64,000 nucleotides of DNA from JBBQWZ01 sp038210135 (GTDB lineage Bacteria; Acidobacteriota; Terriglobia; Bryobacterales; Bryobacteraceae): the NCBI GenBank assembly GCA_038210135.1, contig JBBQWZ010000035.1:11933-75932 (forward strand), read 5' to 3'. Below the pieces are notes generated by a model. It searched no databases. It was given only the letters and a program-made list of their open reading frames with translations, and was not told where the DNA came from. Shown here in pieces: positions 1-6,573 of the stretch. A program made the position numbers and the translations under genes. Position 1 is the first letter of the stretch; each line of letters opens with the position of its first letter.

Positions 1-665
1 TGTCGCTCGGCATCGAGACCATGGGCGGCCTGATGTCGAAGCTGATCCATCGGAACTCAACCATTCCGGCGTCGGCGACGGAGACGTTTACGACGGCTGT
101 TGAAGGTCAGCGAAACGTGCTGATTCACGTGCTGCAAGGCGAGCGCGAACTGGTGAAAGACTGTCGCTCGCTCGCGCGTTTCGATCTCAAGGGTATCGAT
201 CCCCTGCCCGCCGGCATGGCGCGCATCGAGGTCCGCTTCCTGATCGACGCGAACGGAATTTTGAACGTCGCCGCGCGCGATGCGCGTTCCGGCAAAGAGC
301 ACAGCGTGGACGTCAAACCGAGCTACGGCTTGAGCGACGAACAGGTCGAAGCCATGATTCTCGAATCCTACGAGAAGGCGGAAGACGATCTGAACGAGCG
401 CCAGGTGCGCGAGGCACGCGTCGAGGCGGACGCGATTCACGCCGCGACGGAGAAGGCGAAATCGAATGACGCCTACTATGCGCTTTCGGACGAAGATCGG
501 GCGGCGATCGACAAGGCCGCCAACGAACTGCTGGTGGTTTACCACGGTGAAGATCACCTGCTGATCCGCGATAAGATCGAAGCGCTGAACGCCGCTACGA
601 TGCCGCTCGCGGAAACCATGATGAATTCCGCCGTGAACAAAGCGCTCAAAGGGACGAAGATTTAG
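1..665 (+). CDS. hscA: Hsp70-type Fe-S assembly chaperone HscA, C-terminal part (5' end outside window)
   Basis: The reading frame is open from the left edge (first full codon at 3), so this is the last ~220 residues of an Hsp70 protein. Visible are the end of the nucleotide-binding domain (SLGIETMGGLM), the substrate-binding beta-sandwich with the VLQGERELVKDCRSL and FDLKGIDPLPAG segments, and a helical lid. HscA is an ATP-dependent chaperone that releases Fe-S clusters from the scaffold IscU together with the co-chaperone HscB. Assignment to HscA rather than DnaK rests on the truncated acidic-tail-free C-terminus and on iscX following 2 bp downstream, which is classic isc-operon order. The upstream genes (iscS, iscU, hscB) are presumably just outside the window. 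Confidence 0.9.
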   Translation, partial: SLGIETMGGLMSKLIHRNSTIPASATETFTTAVEGQRNVLIHVLQGERELVKDCRSLARFDLKGIDPLPAGMARIEVRFLIDANGILNVAARDARSGKEHSVDVKPSYGLSDEQVEAMILESYEKAEDDLNERQVREARVEADAIHAATEKAKSNDAYYALSDEDRAAIDKAANELLVVYHGEDHLLIRDKIEALNAATMPLAETMMNSAVNKALKGTKI

Positions 666-667
666 CC

Positions 668-880
668 ATGCCGAAGCTTACCTGGGATCAATTGGAAAAT
701 ATCGGATTCGCCCTGTACGAGAAGTTTCCGGACACCGATCCGACCAACATCCGTTATACCGATCTGCACAAGTGGATCTCGGAGTTGGATGATTTTTCGG
801 ACGACCCAATGAAGTCGAACGAGGCCAAACTGGAAGCGATTCAGATGGCTTGGCTCGAAGAGTGGAACGACAACCAGTAG
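668..880 (+). CDS. iscX: Fe-S cluster assembly protein IscX
   Basis: A 70-residue acidic protein that matches the IscX (YfhJ) family throughout. It has the LTWDQLENIGFALYEKFP start, the DP-(T/K)-x-(I/V)-R-(F/Y)-TDLHKWI core, the DDFSDDP acidic patch and SNEAKLEAIQMAWLEEW at the end. IscX binds the cysteine desulfurase IscS and tunes the rate of Fe-S synthesis; it also binds iron weakly. It starts 2 bp after the hscA stop, so the two are surely co-transcribed. The family is normally 60-70 aa, so this is full length. Confidence 0.92.
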   Translation: MPKLTWDQLENIGFALYEKFPDTDPTNIRYTDLHKWISELDDFSDDPMKSNEAKLEAIQMAWLEEWNDNQ

Positions 881-1178
881 CGCTCGTAAAGTTGAGTAAG
901 CAAAACTTATGCAAGGGTCGGCCGTCATAAGTAAACGGAACAAACACCCTCGCGGCGGCGTCTTCTGTAGTGAGGGTCGCGCAGTCCAAAGAGGCGACTT
1001 GCTTTTCAGTGTTATCCTGTGAGAGTTAACCACTAAACTGATCTGTGGCGACTAAAGCTGGCAACGGATTTGGTCGAAGAGTTTTCTGGGTCGGCAGCAA
1101 CTAGGGCTTCGCCGCAATTTGACGGGGTCGTGTGTGGGTACCGGGTAAGTCCGGGCCTGAGTTTAGGAAGGACCAACA
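881..1178. other. Intergenic region between iscX and the desaturase gene
   Basis: About 300 bases with no convincing gene. No strong hairpin plus T-run was found after iscX. A purine-rich ribosome binding site (aggaagg) lies just before the desaturase ATG. A promoter must be here but I could not place one with confidence. Confidence 0.5.
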
Positions 1179-2060
1179 ATGGATCTGAGCGCTGCACCGC
1201 TCATCAAGCGGGATGGGATCAACTGGATCACCGTCGTCGCCTTTTCTCTCTTTCATATCGGCGCTGTAGCCGCTTTGTTTTTCTTCAACTGGCCGGCATT
1301 CATTTCAGCCGTGGTGCTGTACTGGATGTCGTTGAGCTTTGGGATTGGCATGGGCTACCACCGCCTGCTGACCCATCGTTCATACAAAGTTCCGAAGGCA
1401 ATCGAGTACTTCCTGGCGATTTGCGGCACGCTGGCGCTCGAAGGCGGACCGCTGTTCTGGGTTGCCACGCACCGCATTCATCACAAATTTTCCGATCAGC
1501 ACGGCGATCCGCATACTCCGCGTGACGGCCGCTGGTGGGCGCACATTATCTGGATGCTGGTTGGCGACGTGACGCATTGCGACACGGAAATGGCGACCAA
1601 GTACGCTCCCGATCTGGCGAAAGACAAGTTCATGGTGTGGCTCTCGATTTACCATTGGGTGCCGCTGACCGTGGTGGGCCTCGCGCTGTTGGCCTTCGGC
1701 GGCTGGTCGTTCCTGCTGTGGGGAGTATTCTTCCGCGTCACGATGGGACTGCATGCCACCTGGATGGTGAATTCGTTGACGCACATCTGGGGCGCGCGCC
1801 GCTTCCAGACCAAAGACGATTCCCGCAACAACTGGTTTGTCGCGCTGCTGAGCTTCGGCGAAGGCTGGCACAACAACCACCATGCGCATCCGACTTCGGC
1901 GCGCCATGGACTCGCGTGGTACGAGCTGGACATCACCTACATCACCATCTGGTGCCTGAAGCTGGTGGGTCTCGCCAAGCAAGTGAAAGTCGCGAGCATC
2001 AAGCAGGCGACGAAAGCGATCACAAGTATCAAGCAGGAATTCGCAAGCGAAGAACAGTAG
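1179..2060 (+). CDS. Acyl-CoA/acyl-lipid delta-9-type fatty acid desaturase
   Basis: A 293-residue integral membrane di-iron desaturase that inserts a cis double bond into a saturated acyl chain using O2 and an electron donor. The three histidine boxes are complete: HRLLTH (61-66), HRIHH (98-102) and HNNHH (231-235). They sit between hydrophobic segments at about 18-55, 75-95 and 155-195, as in the stearoyl-CoA desaturase family. The length is typical for bacterial members. The ATG at 1179 is preceded by aggaagg and the protein has no signal peptide. It stands alone, followed by a good terminator. The likely role is membrane-fluidity control; the exact regiospecificity cannot be read from sequence. 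Confidence 0.93.
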   Translation: MDLSAAPLIKRDGINWITVVAFSLFHIGAVAALFFFNWPAFISAVVLYWMSLSFGIGMGYHRLLTHRSYKVPKAIEYFLAICGTLALEGGPLFWVATHRIHHKFSDQHGDPHTPRDGRWWAHIIWMLVGDVTHCDTEMATKYAPDLAKDKFMVWLSIYHWVPLTVVGLALLAFGGWSFLLWGVFFRVTMGLHATWMVNSLTHIWGARRFQTKDDSRNNWFVALLSFGEGWHNNHHAHPTSARHGLAWYELDITYITIWCLKLVGLAKQVKVASIKQATKAITSIKQEFASEEQ

Positions 2061-2086
2061 CTCGTCTTTCTAACGACCAATCAAAG

Positions 2087-2125
2087 AACGCCCCGGCTGC
2101 CAACGCAGTCCGGGGCGTTTCTATT
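2087..2125 (+). terminator. Rho-independent terminator after the desaturase
   Basis: A perfect 10-bp stem, aacgccccgg (2087-2096) with ccggggcgtt (2110-2119), is followed by tttctatttt. It ends the desaturase transcript. Confidence 0.85.
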
Positions 2126-2194
2126 TTATGTACTCCGCTTACTCCGCAGCGCTTCGCGCTGCTCCGTGCGCGGCTCGGATGGAGTGCGGCTGCT

Positions 2195-3076
2195 CTAGTG
2201 GGCGAACGAGGCGGCCGCCGCTTTCCTGGCCGCCTTCGCTTGTCCAATGATCACCACTCCGCTGAAGAGCAACGTCGTGAAGCCCAGGAAAACGCCGACC
2301 CAGGGCAAGATCATGTAGTCGCCCATCTTCGAGACGACCTTGCCGCCGGAGATGTTGGTGTCACTCAGCAGGTAGTGCTGATCGGCGACCTTCACACCGG
2401 CCTGTTCGAATTTCGTGCGCGCGAAAACTGGAATGGATTTGGCTTCGAGGTGCACCGGGAGCGGATCGGGCATGCGGCTGATGCTGCCCGTATAGAAGTA
2501 GACCACCGGCTTATCCGGCGTCCAGGACGCGTCCACGAGGGGCACGAACACCTTGGTCGATTTCGATCCGCCCGACGACGACGAGCTGAAGCGGAACTGC
2601 TGCTTCAACACCCGGTAGCCGGAGATTTCGGCGAACTTCGCATCCGCCGCCAGCGGGCCAGGCTGCCGGAAATTCATTTGGTACACCGTCCGTTGTTGAT
2701 CCGCGGCGTCTACGCGCTCGAGCCACAAGTAGATCGCGCCGGGAACCAATCCGACAATCACGCTGATGGCCAGCGCAATCAGCCATTTCGACGACGTCGC
2801 CATCGGCGTCGACGGTGAAGACGCTGCCTCCGCATCGATTTTCATCCGCGAGCCGACCAGGATGCCCAGCACCACCGCTGGAATCGTGGCGACCACCAAC
2901 AGGATCAGAAGCGTGAACATCAGCGAGGCGGATCCGAAGAACCGCATCTGATACTCCATCAAAATCCCGCTGAGTCCGGTCCCGGTCTCCCAGCCATAGA
3001 AGGCATAGCCCATCACCGCCATGACGTAAATCAACACCGCGATAGTGATACCCGTGCCCGGGCTTTGATGGCGCAT
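2195..3076 (-). CDS. Membrane protein of unknown function (four predicted TM segments)
   Basis: A 293-residue protein that I do not recognise. Hydrophobic segments lie at about 9-28, 48-76, 97-119 and 256-279. A ~135-residue hydrophilic domain between the third and fourth contains a serine-rich stretch (163-173) and beta-type alternation, suggesting an extracytoplasmic domain anchored at both ends. The topology recalls DUF3592-like proteins, but no signature was found. It starts at an ATG with gaggaagt upstream. Its neighbours (a desaturase convergent with it, a serine hydrolase upstream on the same strand) do not indicate a function. Confidence 0.75.
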   Translation of the reverse strand: MRHQSPGTGITIAVLIYVMAVMGYAFYGWETGTGLSGILMEYQMRFFGSASLMFTLLILLVVATIPAVVLGILVGSRMKIDAEAASSPSTPMATSSKWLIALAISVIVGLVPGAIYLWLERVDAADQQRTVYQMNFRQPGPLAADAKFAEISGYRVLKQQFRFSSSSSGGSKSTKVFVPLVDASWTPDKPVVYFYTGSISRMPDPLPVHLEAKSIPVFARTKFEQAGVKVADQHYLLSDTNISGGKVVSKMGDYMILPWVGVFLGFTTLLFSGVVIIGQAKAARKAAAASFAH

Positions 3077-3141
3077 ACTTCCTCCTCTGTATGGTTTCGC
3101 GCATACGCCGGAGATTCGGGATCAGGGCGTAAAGTTTCCGG

Positions 3142-4551
3142 TCACGGTGTGGGACCGGCAACGGGCGAGATCAGGAACTGTGCGATCTTGCCGCCGGTCG
3201 TCATGTAGACGTTTAAGCTGAGGCGCTTCGTCGCCGTACGGACGGCGAAGGTGCGATGCTCCATGCCGCCGCGAAGCTGCATACCGGCCTGCTGAAATGA
3301 GGTCGGATCGCCGAGCGGTTTGAGAGACGCCGCGTAATCGGCGACCGCCTGGGTAGTGAAATAAGCATTGGCATCGGAGGTCAGCGCGGAGCGGTCGAGC
3401 TCTCCGCGTTGCAGGTCCGCGAAGATTTTCTTGGCCAACGTAAGGCTGGCGGCGTCGCCTTCGTCTTCGGGCTTCGCGAGAACAATGGCTTCGATACGCG
3501 CGCCGATCTGCGGGGCGGCGGGCGAATCGAGATTGGTGAGCACAGTGATGGCGATTCCGTCGTCGGGGAAGGAGAAATTCGTGCTGATGAAGCCTGCCGT
3601 CCCGCCGCCGTGGCTCCAGCGGCGCTGCCCGTTGCGGTTCGAGACGCCGATGCCGAGAGCATAGCCGCTGCCGGATCCATTGGCGAGGGCGACTTCGGTG
3701 GTCAGAGTTTTGAGAGATGCCGGCTTGAGAAGCGTGCCTTGCATCAGGGCGATATTCCAGCGCGCGAGGTCGGCGGGCGTCATGGCTAATTGACCGGCGG
3801 AGAAGAGCCAGCCCTGGCCTTCGGGCGCGACGGGACGGGGAGGTCCGAGCGCGAAGATGGTGTAGCCAAGAGGATCAGCGGCGCTCCAGGTTTCCTTATC
3901 CGCGTCGATGACGGACGTCATGCCGAGAGGCTCAAAGATCCGCGTCTTCAAAAACTGATACAGCGGCATGCCAGCCACTTTTTCGACAATCAGGCCCGCG
4001 GCGATGAAGCCGGTGTTCGAATACTGCCAGCGCGTGCCGGGATCGAAATTCAGCGGCTTCTTCGCCCAACCGTCGAGAATCTGCTGCGGCGTTTTCGGCT
4101 GCGCCATTTCCGGGGTGACGTAATCGAGGGGATAGTAATCCTCATAGCCGGCGGTGTGCGAAAGCAGTTGGCGAATGGTGATTTCGGGGGCGCGGGTGAG
4201 ATTCGGAAGGTACTTCGACACCTTGTCGTCGAGCGACAGCTTGCGCTGTTCGACGAGAATCAACGTGGCGGTGGCAATGAACTGCTTGCTGTTCGATCCG
4301 ATCTTGTAGCGCATCGCCGTGGTGGCCGGCGTCTTCGGGTCGAGCCGCGCATCGCCATAGGCGTGGGTGTAAACGATCTTCTTATCTTTGACGACAGCGA
4401 TCGAAGCACTCGGCGTCCTGGTGATGCTCAAAACCTCCTCGACGGCTTTGTCGATGGCTCGCTCCTGGGCGTCGGGCAGAGATTGGGCGACTGAGAGCGT
4501 TGCATACGCCAAAATTAGAGCCCAAAGAATCGAATTTCGCATGGGTTTCAT
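3142..4551 (-). CDS. Secreted serine beta-lactamase-like hydrolase (class C / AmpH-type fold)
   Basis: A 469-residue protein of the beta-lactamase-related family (serine hydrolase, COG1680). A signal peptide is visible at 1-22 (ending SVAQS). The catalytic SxxK is S86-N-S-K89, the second motif is YSN (177-179), and the KTG-equivalent is HGGG at about 314. A ~110-residue C-terminal extension follows the catalytic domain. Family members are esterases, D-amino-acid peptidases or penicillin-binding-like enzymes acting in the periplasm; the substrate here is unknown. The frame stays open upstream to 4734, but that extension runs antisense through the tRNA-like gene, so the start is set at 4551 (alternative ATG at 4542). 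Confidence 0.87.
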   Translation of the reverse strand: MKPMRNSILWALILAYATLSVAQSLPDAQERAIDKAVEEVLSITRTPSASIAVVKDKKIVYTHAYGDARLDPKTPATTAMRYKIGSNSKQFIATATLILVEQRKLSLDDKVSKYLPNLTRAPEITIRQLLSHTAGYEDYYPLDYVTPEMAQPKTPQQILDGWAKKPLNFDPGTRWQYSNTGFIAAGLIVEKVAGMPLYQFLKTRIFEPLGMTSVIDADKETWSAADPLGYTIFALGPPRPVAPEGQGWLFSAGQLAMTPADLARWNIALMQGTLLKPASLKTLTTEVALANGSGSGYALGIGVSNRNGQRRWSHGGGTAGFISTNFSFPDDGIAITVLTNLDSPAAPQIGARIEAIVLAKPEDEGDAASLTLAKKIFADLQRGELDRSALTSDANAYFTTQAVADYAASLKPLGDPTSFQQAGMQLRGGMEHRTFAVRTATKRLSLNVYMTTGGKIAQFLISPVAGPTP

Positions 4552-4595
4552 AGTAGCAGCGCGTGCCCCGGTTGCATCTGCCGATTCGGGCGGAG

Positions 4596-4604
4596 TGCTA
4601 CGAT
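4596..4604 (+). promoter_or_regulatory. Candidate extended -10 promoter of the tRNA-like gene
   Basis: TGC followed by TACGAT is an extended -10 element ending 12 bases before the 5' end of the tRNA-like gene. A weak TTGCAT at 4572 is 21 bp upstream, longer than optimal, but extended -10 promoters tolerate a poor -35. Confidence 0.4.
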
Positions 4605-4616
4605 GGTGATCGATGG

Positions 4617-4731
4617 CTGGCGGTAGCTCAACCAGGTAGAGCAACCGCATATGCCGGAGGTTGGCAACGATCTCCGGTGCGGAAATCCAGCTAGGACGCG
4701 GCAGTTGTGGGTTCGAATCCCACCCACCAGT
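4617..4731 (+). tRNA. tRNA-like gene with a greatly enlarged anticodon loop; isotype not assignable
   Basis: The acceptor stem pairs ctggcgg (4617-4623) with ccaccag (4724-4730), with one C/A mismatch. Then come ta, a D arm gctc/gagc (4626-4642), and a perfect T arm gtggg-ttcgaat-cccac (4707-4723). The anticodon stem can be closed by ccgc (4645-4648) with gcgg (4698-4701), which leaves a 49-nt loop instead of 7 nt. Removing 42 nt restores a canonical ~73-nt tRNA. The loop contains its own hairpin, ccggag/ctccgg (4654-4659, 4672-4677). An alternative pairing ccgca/tgcgg (4645-4649 with 4678-4682) gives a long rod plus an enlarged variable region. No CCA is encoded. It may be an intron-bearing tRNA, a disrupted tRNA, or a tRNA-like RNA with another job. 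Confidence 0.6.
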
Positions 4732-4768
4732 CATCGCTCTCTAAATAACGCAACGGCGGCGCGGGCCA

Positions 4769-4777
4769 TGCTACACT
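4769..4777 (+). promoter_or_regulatory. Candidate extended -10 promoter for rpmI-rplT
   Basis: TGC-TACACT forms an extended -10 about 40 bp before the rpmI ATG. The spacing and motif resemble the element before the tRNA-like gene. No good -35 was found at 17 bp. Confidence 0.35.
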
Positions 4778-4818
4778 TTAGTGGTTAGGCGGTTCCCGCC
4801 CAACATTCTAGGACATTT

Positions 4819-5013
4819 ATGCCGAAAATAAAGACACACAAGGGTGCGTCCAAACGTTTCAAGAAGACCGGCTCGGGTAAAATCACTCGTGGTCATGCCG
4901 GAGCTCGTCACATCTTGACGTCCAAAACGCGCTCGCAGAAGCGGAGACTGGGGCAACAGGTGGTCGCCGACGACACCAACCAGAAGATGCTGAAGCGCAT
5001 GCTTCCTTACTAG
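4819..5013 (+). CDS. rpmI: 50S ribosomal protein L35
   Basis: A 64-residue, strongly basic protein with the L35 signature: MPKIKTHKGASKRFK at the N-terminus, the TGSGKI segment, the RHILTSKTRSQKRRL core and a C-terminal KRMLPY. L35 is a late-assembling protein of the large ribosomal subunit. It is normally encoded infC-rpmI-rplT; here infC is absent from the expected position and the tRNA-like gene precedes it instead. It is followed by rplT after a 148-bp gap. Confidence 0.97.
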   Translation: MPKIKTHKGASKRFKKTGSGKITRGHAGARHILTSKTRSQKRRLGQQVVADDTNQKMLKRMLPY

Positions 5014-5161
5014 GAAGAGAGCGCAACGGTTCCCTAACAGTAGCGAATCGAAACTATGCGCGGCAGGCCTCAAAAGCAGCCGCGATACGGTGCGAGCAGA
5101 GCGCGGGGCACGTGCCTGATCAGCCCGGAAACGTAAAAGACTTACAACCAAGGAGACAAAC
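5014..5161 (+). promoter_or_regulatory. 148-nt leader between rpmI and rplT
   Basis: This spacer is longer than the usual short rpmI-rplT gap and has several GC-rich self-complementary stretches. In Escherichia coli and Bacillus, L20 represses its own operon by binding structured RNA in the leader. A comparable L20-binding site here is inference only; I did not model a defined L20 site. It ends with the strong ribosome binding site aaggagac before a GTG start. Confidence 0.3.
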
Positions 5162-5524
5162 GTGCCAAGAGTCAAACGTGGCAGTAAACGCCGCGAGTAT
5201 CGCAAGAAAACACTCGCCCGCGCATCCGGATTTTTTCTCACCAAAAGCAAGCTGAATCGCGCCGCTCAGGAAGCGGTGGAAAAGGCTGGCAAGTACGCGT
5301 ATGTCGGCCGCAAGCGCAAGAAGCGCGATTTCCGCTCGCTGTGGATCGTGCGCATCGGCGCATCCTGCAAGGCGCTCGATTTCAGCTACAGCCGGTTCAT
5401 CGCGGGCCTGAAGCGCGCCGAAATCGACCTGAACCGCAAGGTTCTGGCCGACATCGCCGCCACCGACGCGCCGGCTTTCAAGCTGCTGGTCGAGCAATCC
5501 AAAGCGGCACTCGCCAAAGCCTAA
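5162..5524 (+). CDS. rplT: 50S ribosomal protein L20
   Basis: A 120-residue basic protein that matches L20 end to end: PRVKRGSKRREYRKK at the N-terminus, the YVGRKRKKRDFRSLWI core, and RIGASCKALDFSYSRFI in the C-terminal domain. L20 is essential for early 23S rRNA folding and often regulates its own translation. The start is GTG, fixed by the strong aaggag sequence 7 bp upstream and by the conserved PRVKRG start. It is downstream of rpmI and upstream of the coiled-coil and zapA genes. Confidence 0.97.
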   Translation: MPRVKRGSKRREYRKKTLARASGFFLTKSKLNRAAQEAVEKAGKYAYVGRKRKKRDFRSLWIVRIGASCKALDFSYSRFIAGLKRAEIDLNRKVLADIAATDAPAFKLLVEQSKAALAKA

Positions 5525-5590
5525 GTTTCAGGCGGGCGCAAATCTAGTAAGCTGTAAACCGCATTCGACAAATGCCCGGAGGAGTCGTGT

Positions 5591-5881
5591 ATGCAGGAAC
5601 AGAATCTGGCGGACAACGAGGATTCCTTCGCTGCCCTGGAGGACCGCATTGTTCGCGCGGTCCAACTGGTTCAGCAACTCCGCGCCGAAAAGCAGGAATT
5701 GCTGCGACAGGTCGAAGCGGCGAATGCCGAGCGGGATTCCGCGCGTCAATCGGCGGGAACGGCTCTCGAGCGGTCGCAAAAAATGGTCGATGAAATGGAT
5801 CACCTGCGGACCGAGCGCAAGCAAGTGCGCTCGCGGATCGAGAAGCTTCTCGGTCAGATGGATCTGTTGAGCGGAGTGTAG
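5591..5881 (+). CDS. ZapB-like coiled-coil protein
   Basis: A 96-residue protein that is almost entirely a charged alpha-helical coiled coil (about 10-90, heptads rich in Leu, Glu, Arg and Ala). There is no signal peptide or membrane segment. It lies 2 bp upstream of zapA in the same operon. Size, coiled coil and position resemble ZapB, which layers onto ZapA to stabilise the FtsZ ring. The sequence is too low in distinguishing residues for certainty, so function is inferred from context. The ATG at 5591 has a ggaggag ribosome binding site. Confidence 0.7.
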   Translation: MQEQNLADNEDSFAALEDRIVRAVQLVQQLRAEKQELLRQVEAANAERDSARQSAGTALERSQKMVDEMDHLRTERKQVRSRIEKLLGQMDLLSGV

Positions 5882-5883
5882 GC

Positions 5884-6180
5884 GTGGCCAACGAATCGGA
5901 CCGCAAAACGGTCCGCGTCACCATCTTCAACCAGACCTATACGCTGCTCGCTTCGGACGAGCCAGGCGAAGTCGAGAGCCTCGCCCACTACGTGGACGAA
6001 ATCATGACCCAGATCGCGGCCCGCGGCGGCAACGTCGATACGGCGCGTACCGCGGTGCTCGCATGCCTTCACATGGCGGACAAGATTGCCACCATCGAGA
6101 AGGAATTCAACGCCCTCAAATCCCGCATCGAGACGCGCTCCGGTGAACTCAGCAAGATGCTCGACCACCTGGTCGAATAA
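5884..6180 (+). CDS. zapA: Cell division protein ZapA
   Basis: A 98-residue protein of the ZapA family. The N-terminal beta hairpin VRVTIFNQTYTLLASDEPGE is diagnostic (the family has I-x-G/N-x-x-Y-x-L-x-x-x-x-P/D-E). Next come VESLAHYVDEIM and a C-terminal coiled-coil helix (about 50-98). ZapA tetramers cross-link FtsZ protofilaments at the division site. It starts at GTG two bases after the coiled-coil gene stops, so the two are translated together. In proteobacteria 6S RNA often follows zapA; I see no such structure here. Confidence 0.9.
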   Translation: MANESDRKTVRVTIFNQTYTLLASDEPGEVESLAHYVDEIMTQIAARGGNVDTARTAVLACLHMADKIATIEKEFNALKSRIETRSGELSKMLDHLVE

Positions 6181-6222
6181 ATTCCACCTACGGCGGCAAC
6201 GCCACTAACGCGCGGGACCGAA

Positions 6223-6471
6223 TCAGGGTCCTGCGATCCCGGGCCGACGGCTGGCGTTCGTGAACGCCCGTTCCTCGTCCTCGGAGGCCTTGATCAGAGA
6301 ATCGACCTCCGACCAGATGGTGCGGTCTGGGCCGCACTGTCCGTCCACCCACGCGGCTCGCTCCGGCTTCGGAACCGCCATCGCTCCGTCGAACAGGTCA
6401 ACGATTTTCCGCCATCGATCTGAAGGCAGTTTCGTCGGCGCGGACTTCGCTTCTTCCGGACTCTCCATCAC
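6223..6471 (-). pseudogene. Remnant of a Ser/Thr protein kinase (N-terminal region only)
   Basis: An 82-residue frame whose centre matches the ~50-aa leader found before the kinase domain of many acidobacterial Ser/Thr kinases. That pattern is RWRKIVDLFDGAM, then a PxxERAAWVD stretch, a cysteine, then a VDSLIKASE helix. The frame stops just after this leader. No glycine-rich loop, HRD or DFG motif follows, so the catalytic domain is gone. It could alternatively be a small adaptor gene. Its neighbours run in the opposite direction, which fits a left-over fragment. Confidence 0.55.
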
Positions 6472-6573
6472 CCGTTACAGCGTATCCCGCCGCAAAAGCG
6501 ACTCACTTTTCTCGTCGAAAAGCGCCGTCATCGAAAAGAAACCCGCCTACGCGCCCGCTCTGATACTCTCGCT

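Noticed and set aside
4552..4734. In-frame N-terminal extension of the serine hydrolase
   Set aside because: It runs antisense through the tRNA-like gene and lacks protein-like sequence; the signal peptide begins at 4551.
6181..6573. 6S RNA after zapA
   Set aside because: The region is mostly the kinase fragment and has no long rod-like pairing typical of 6S RNA.
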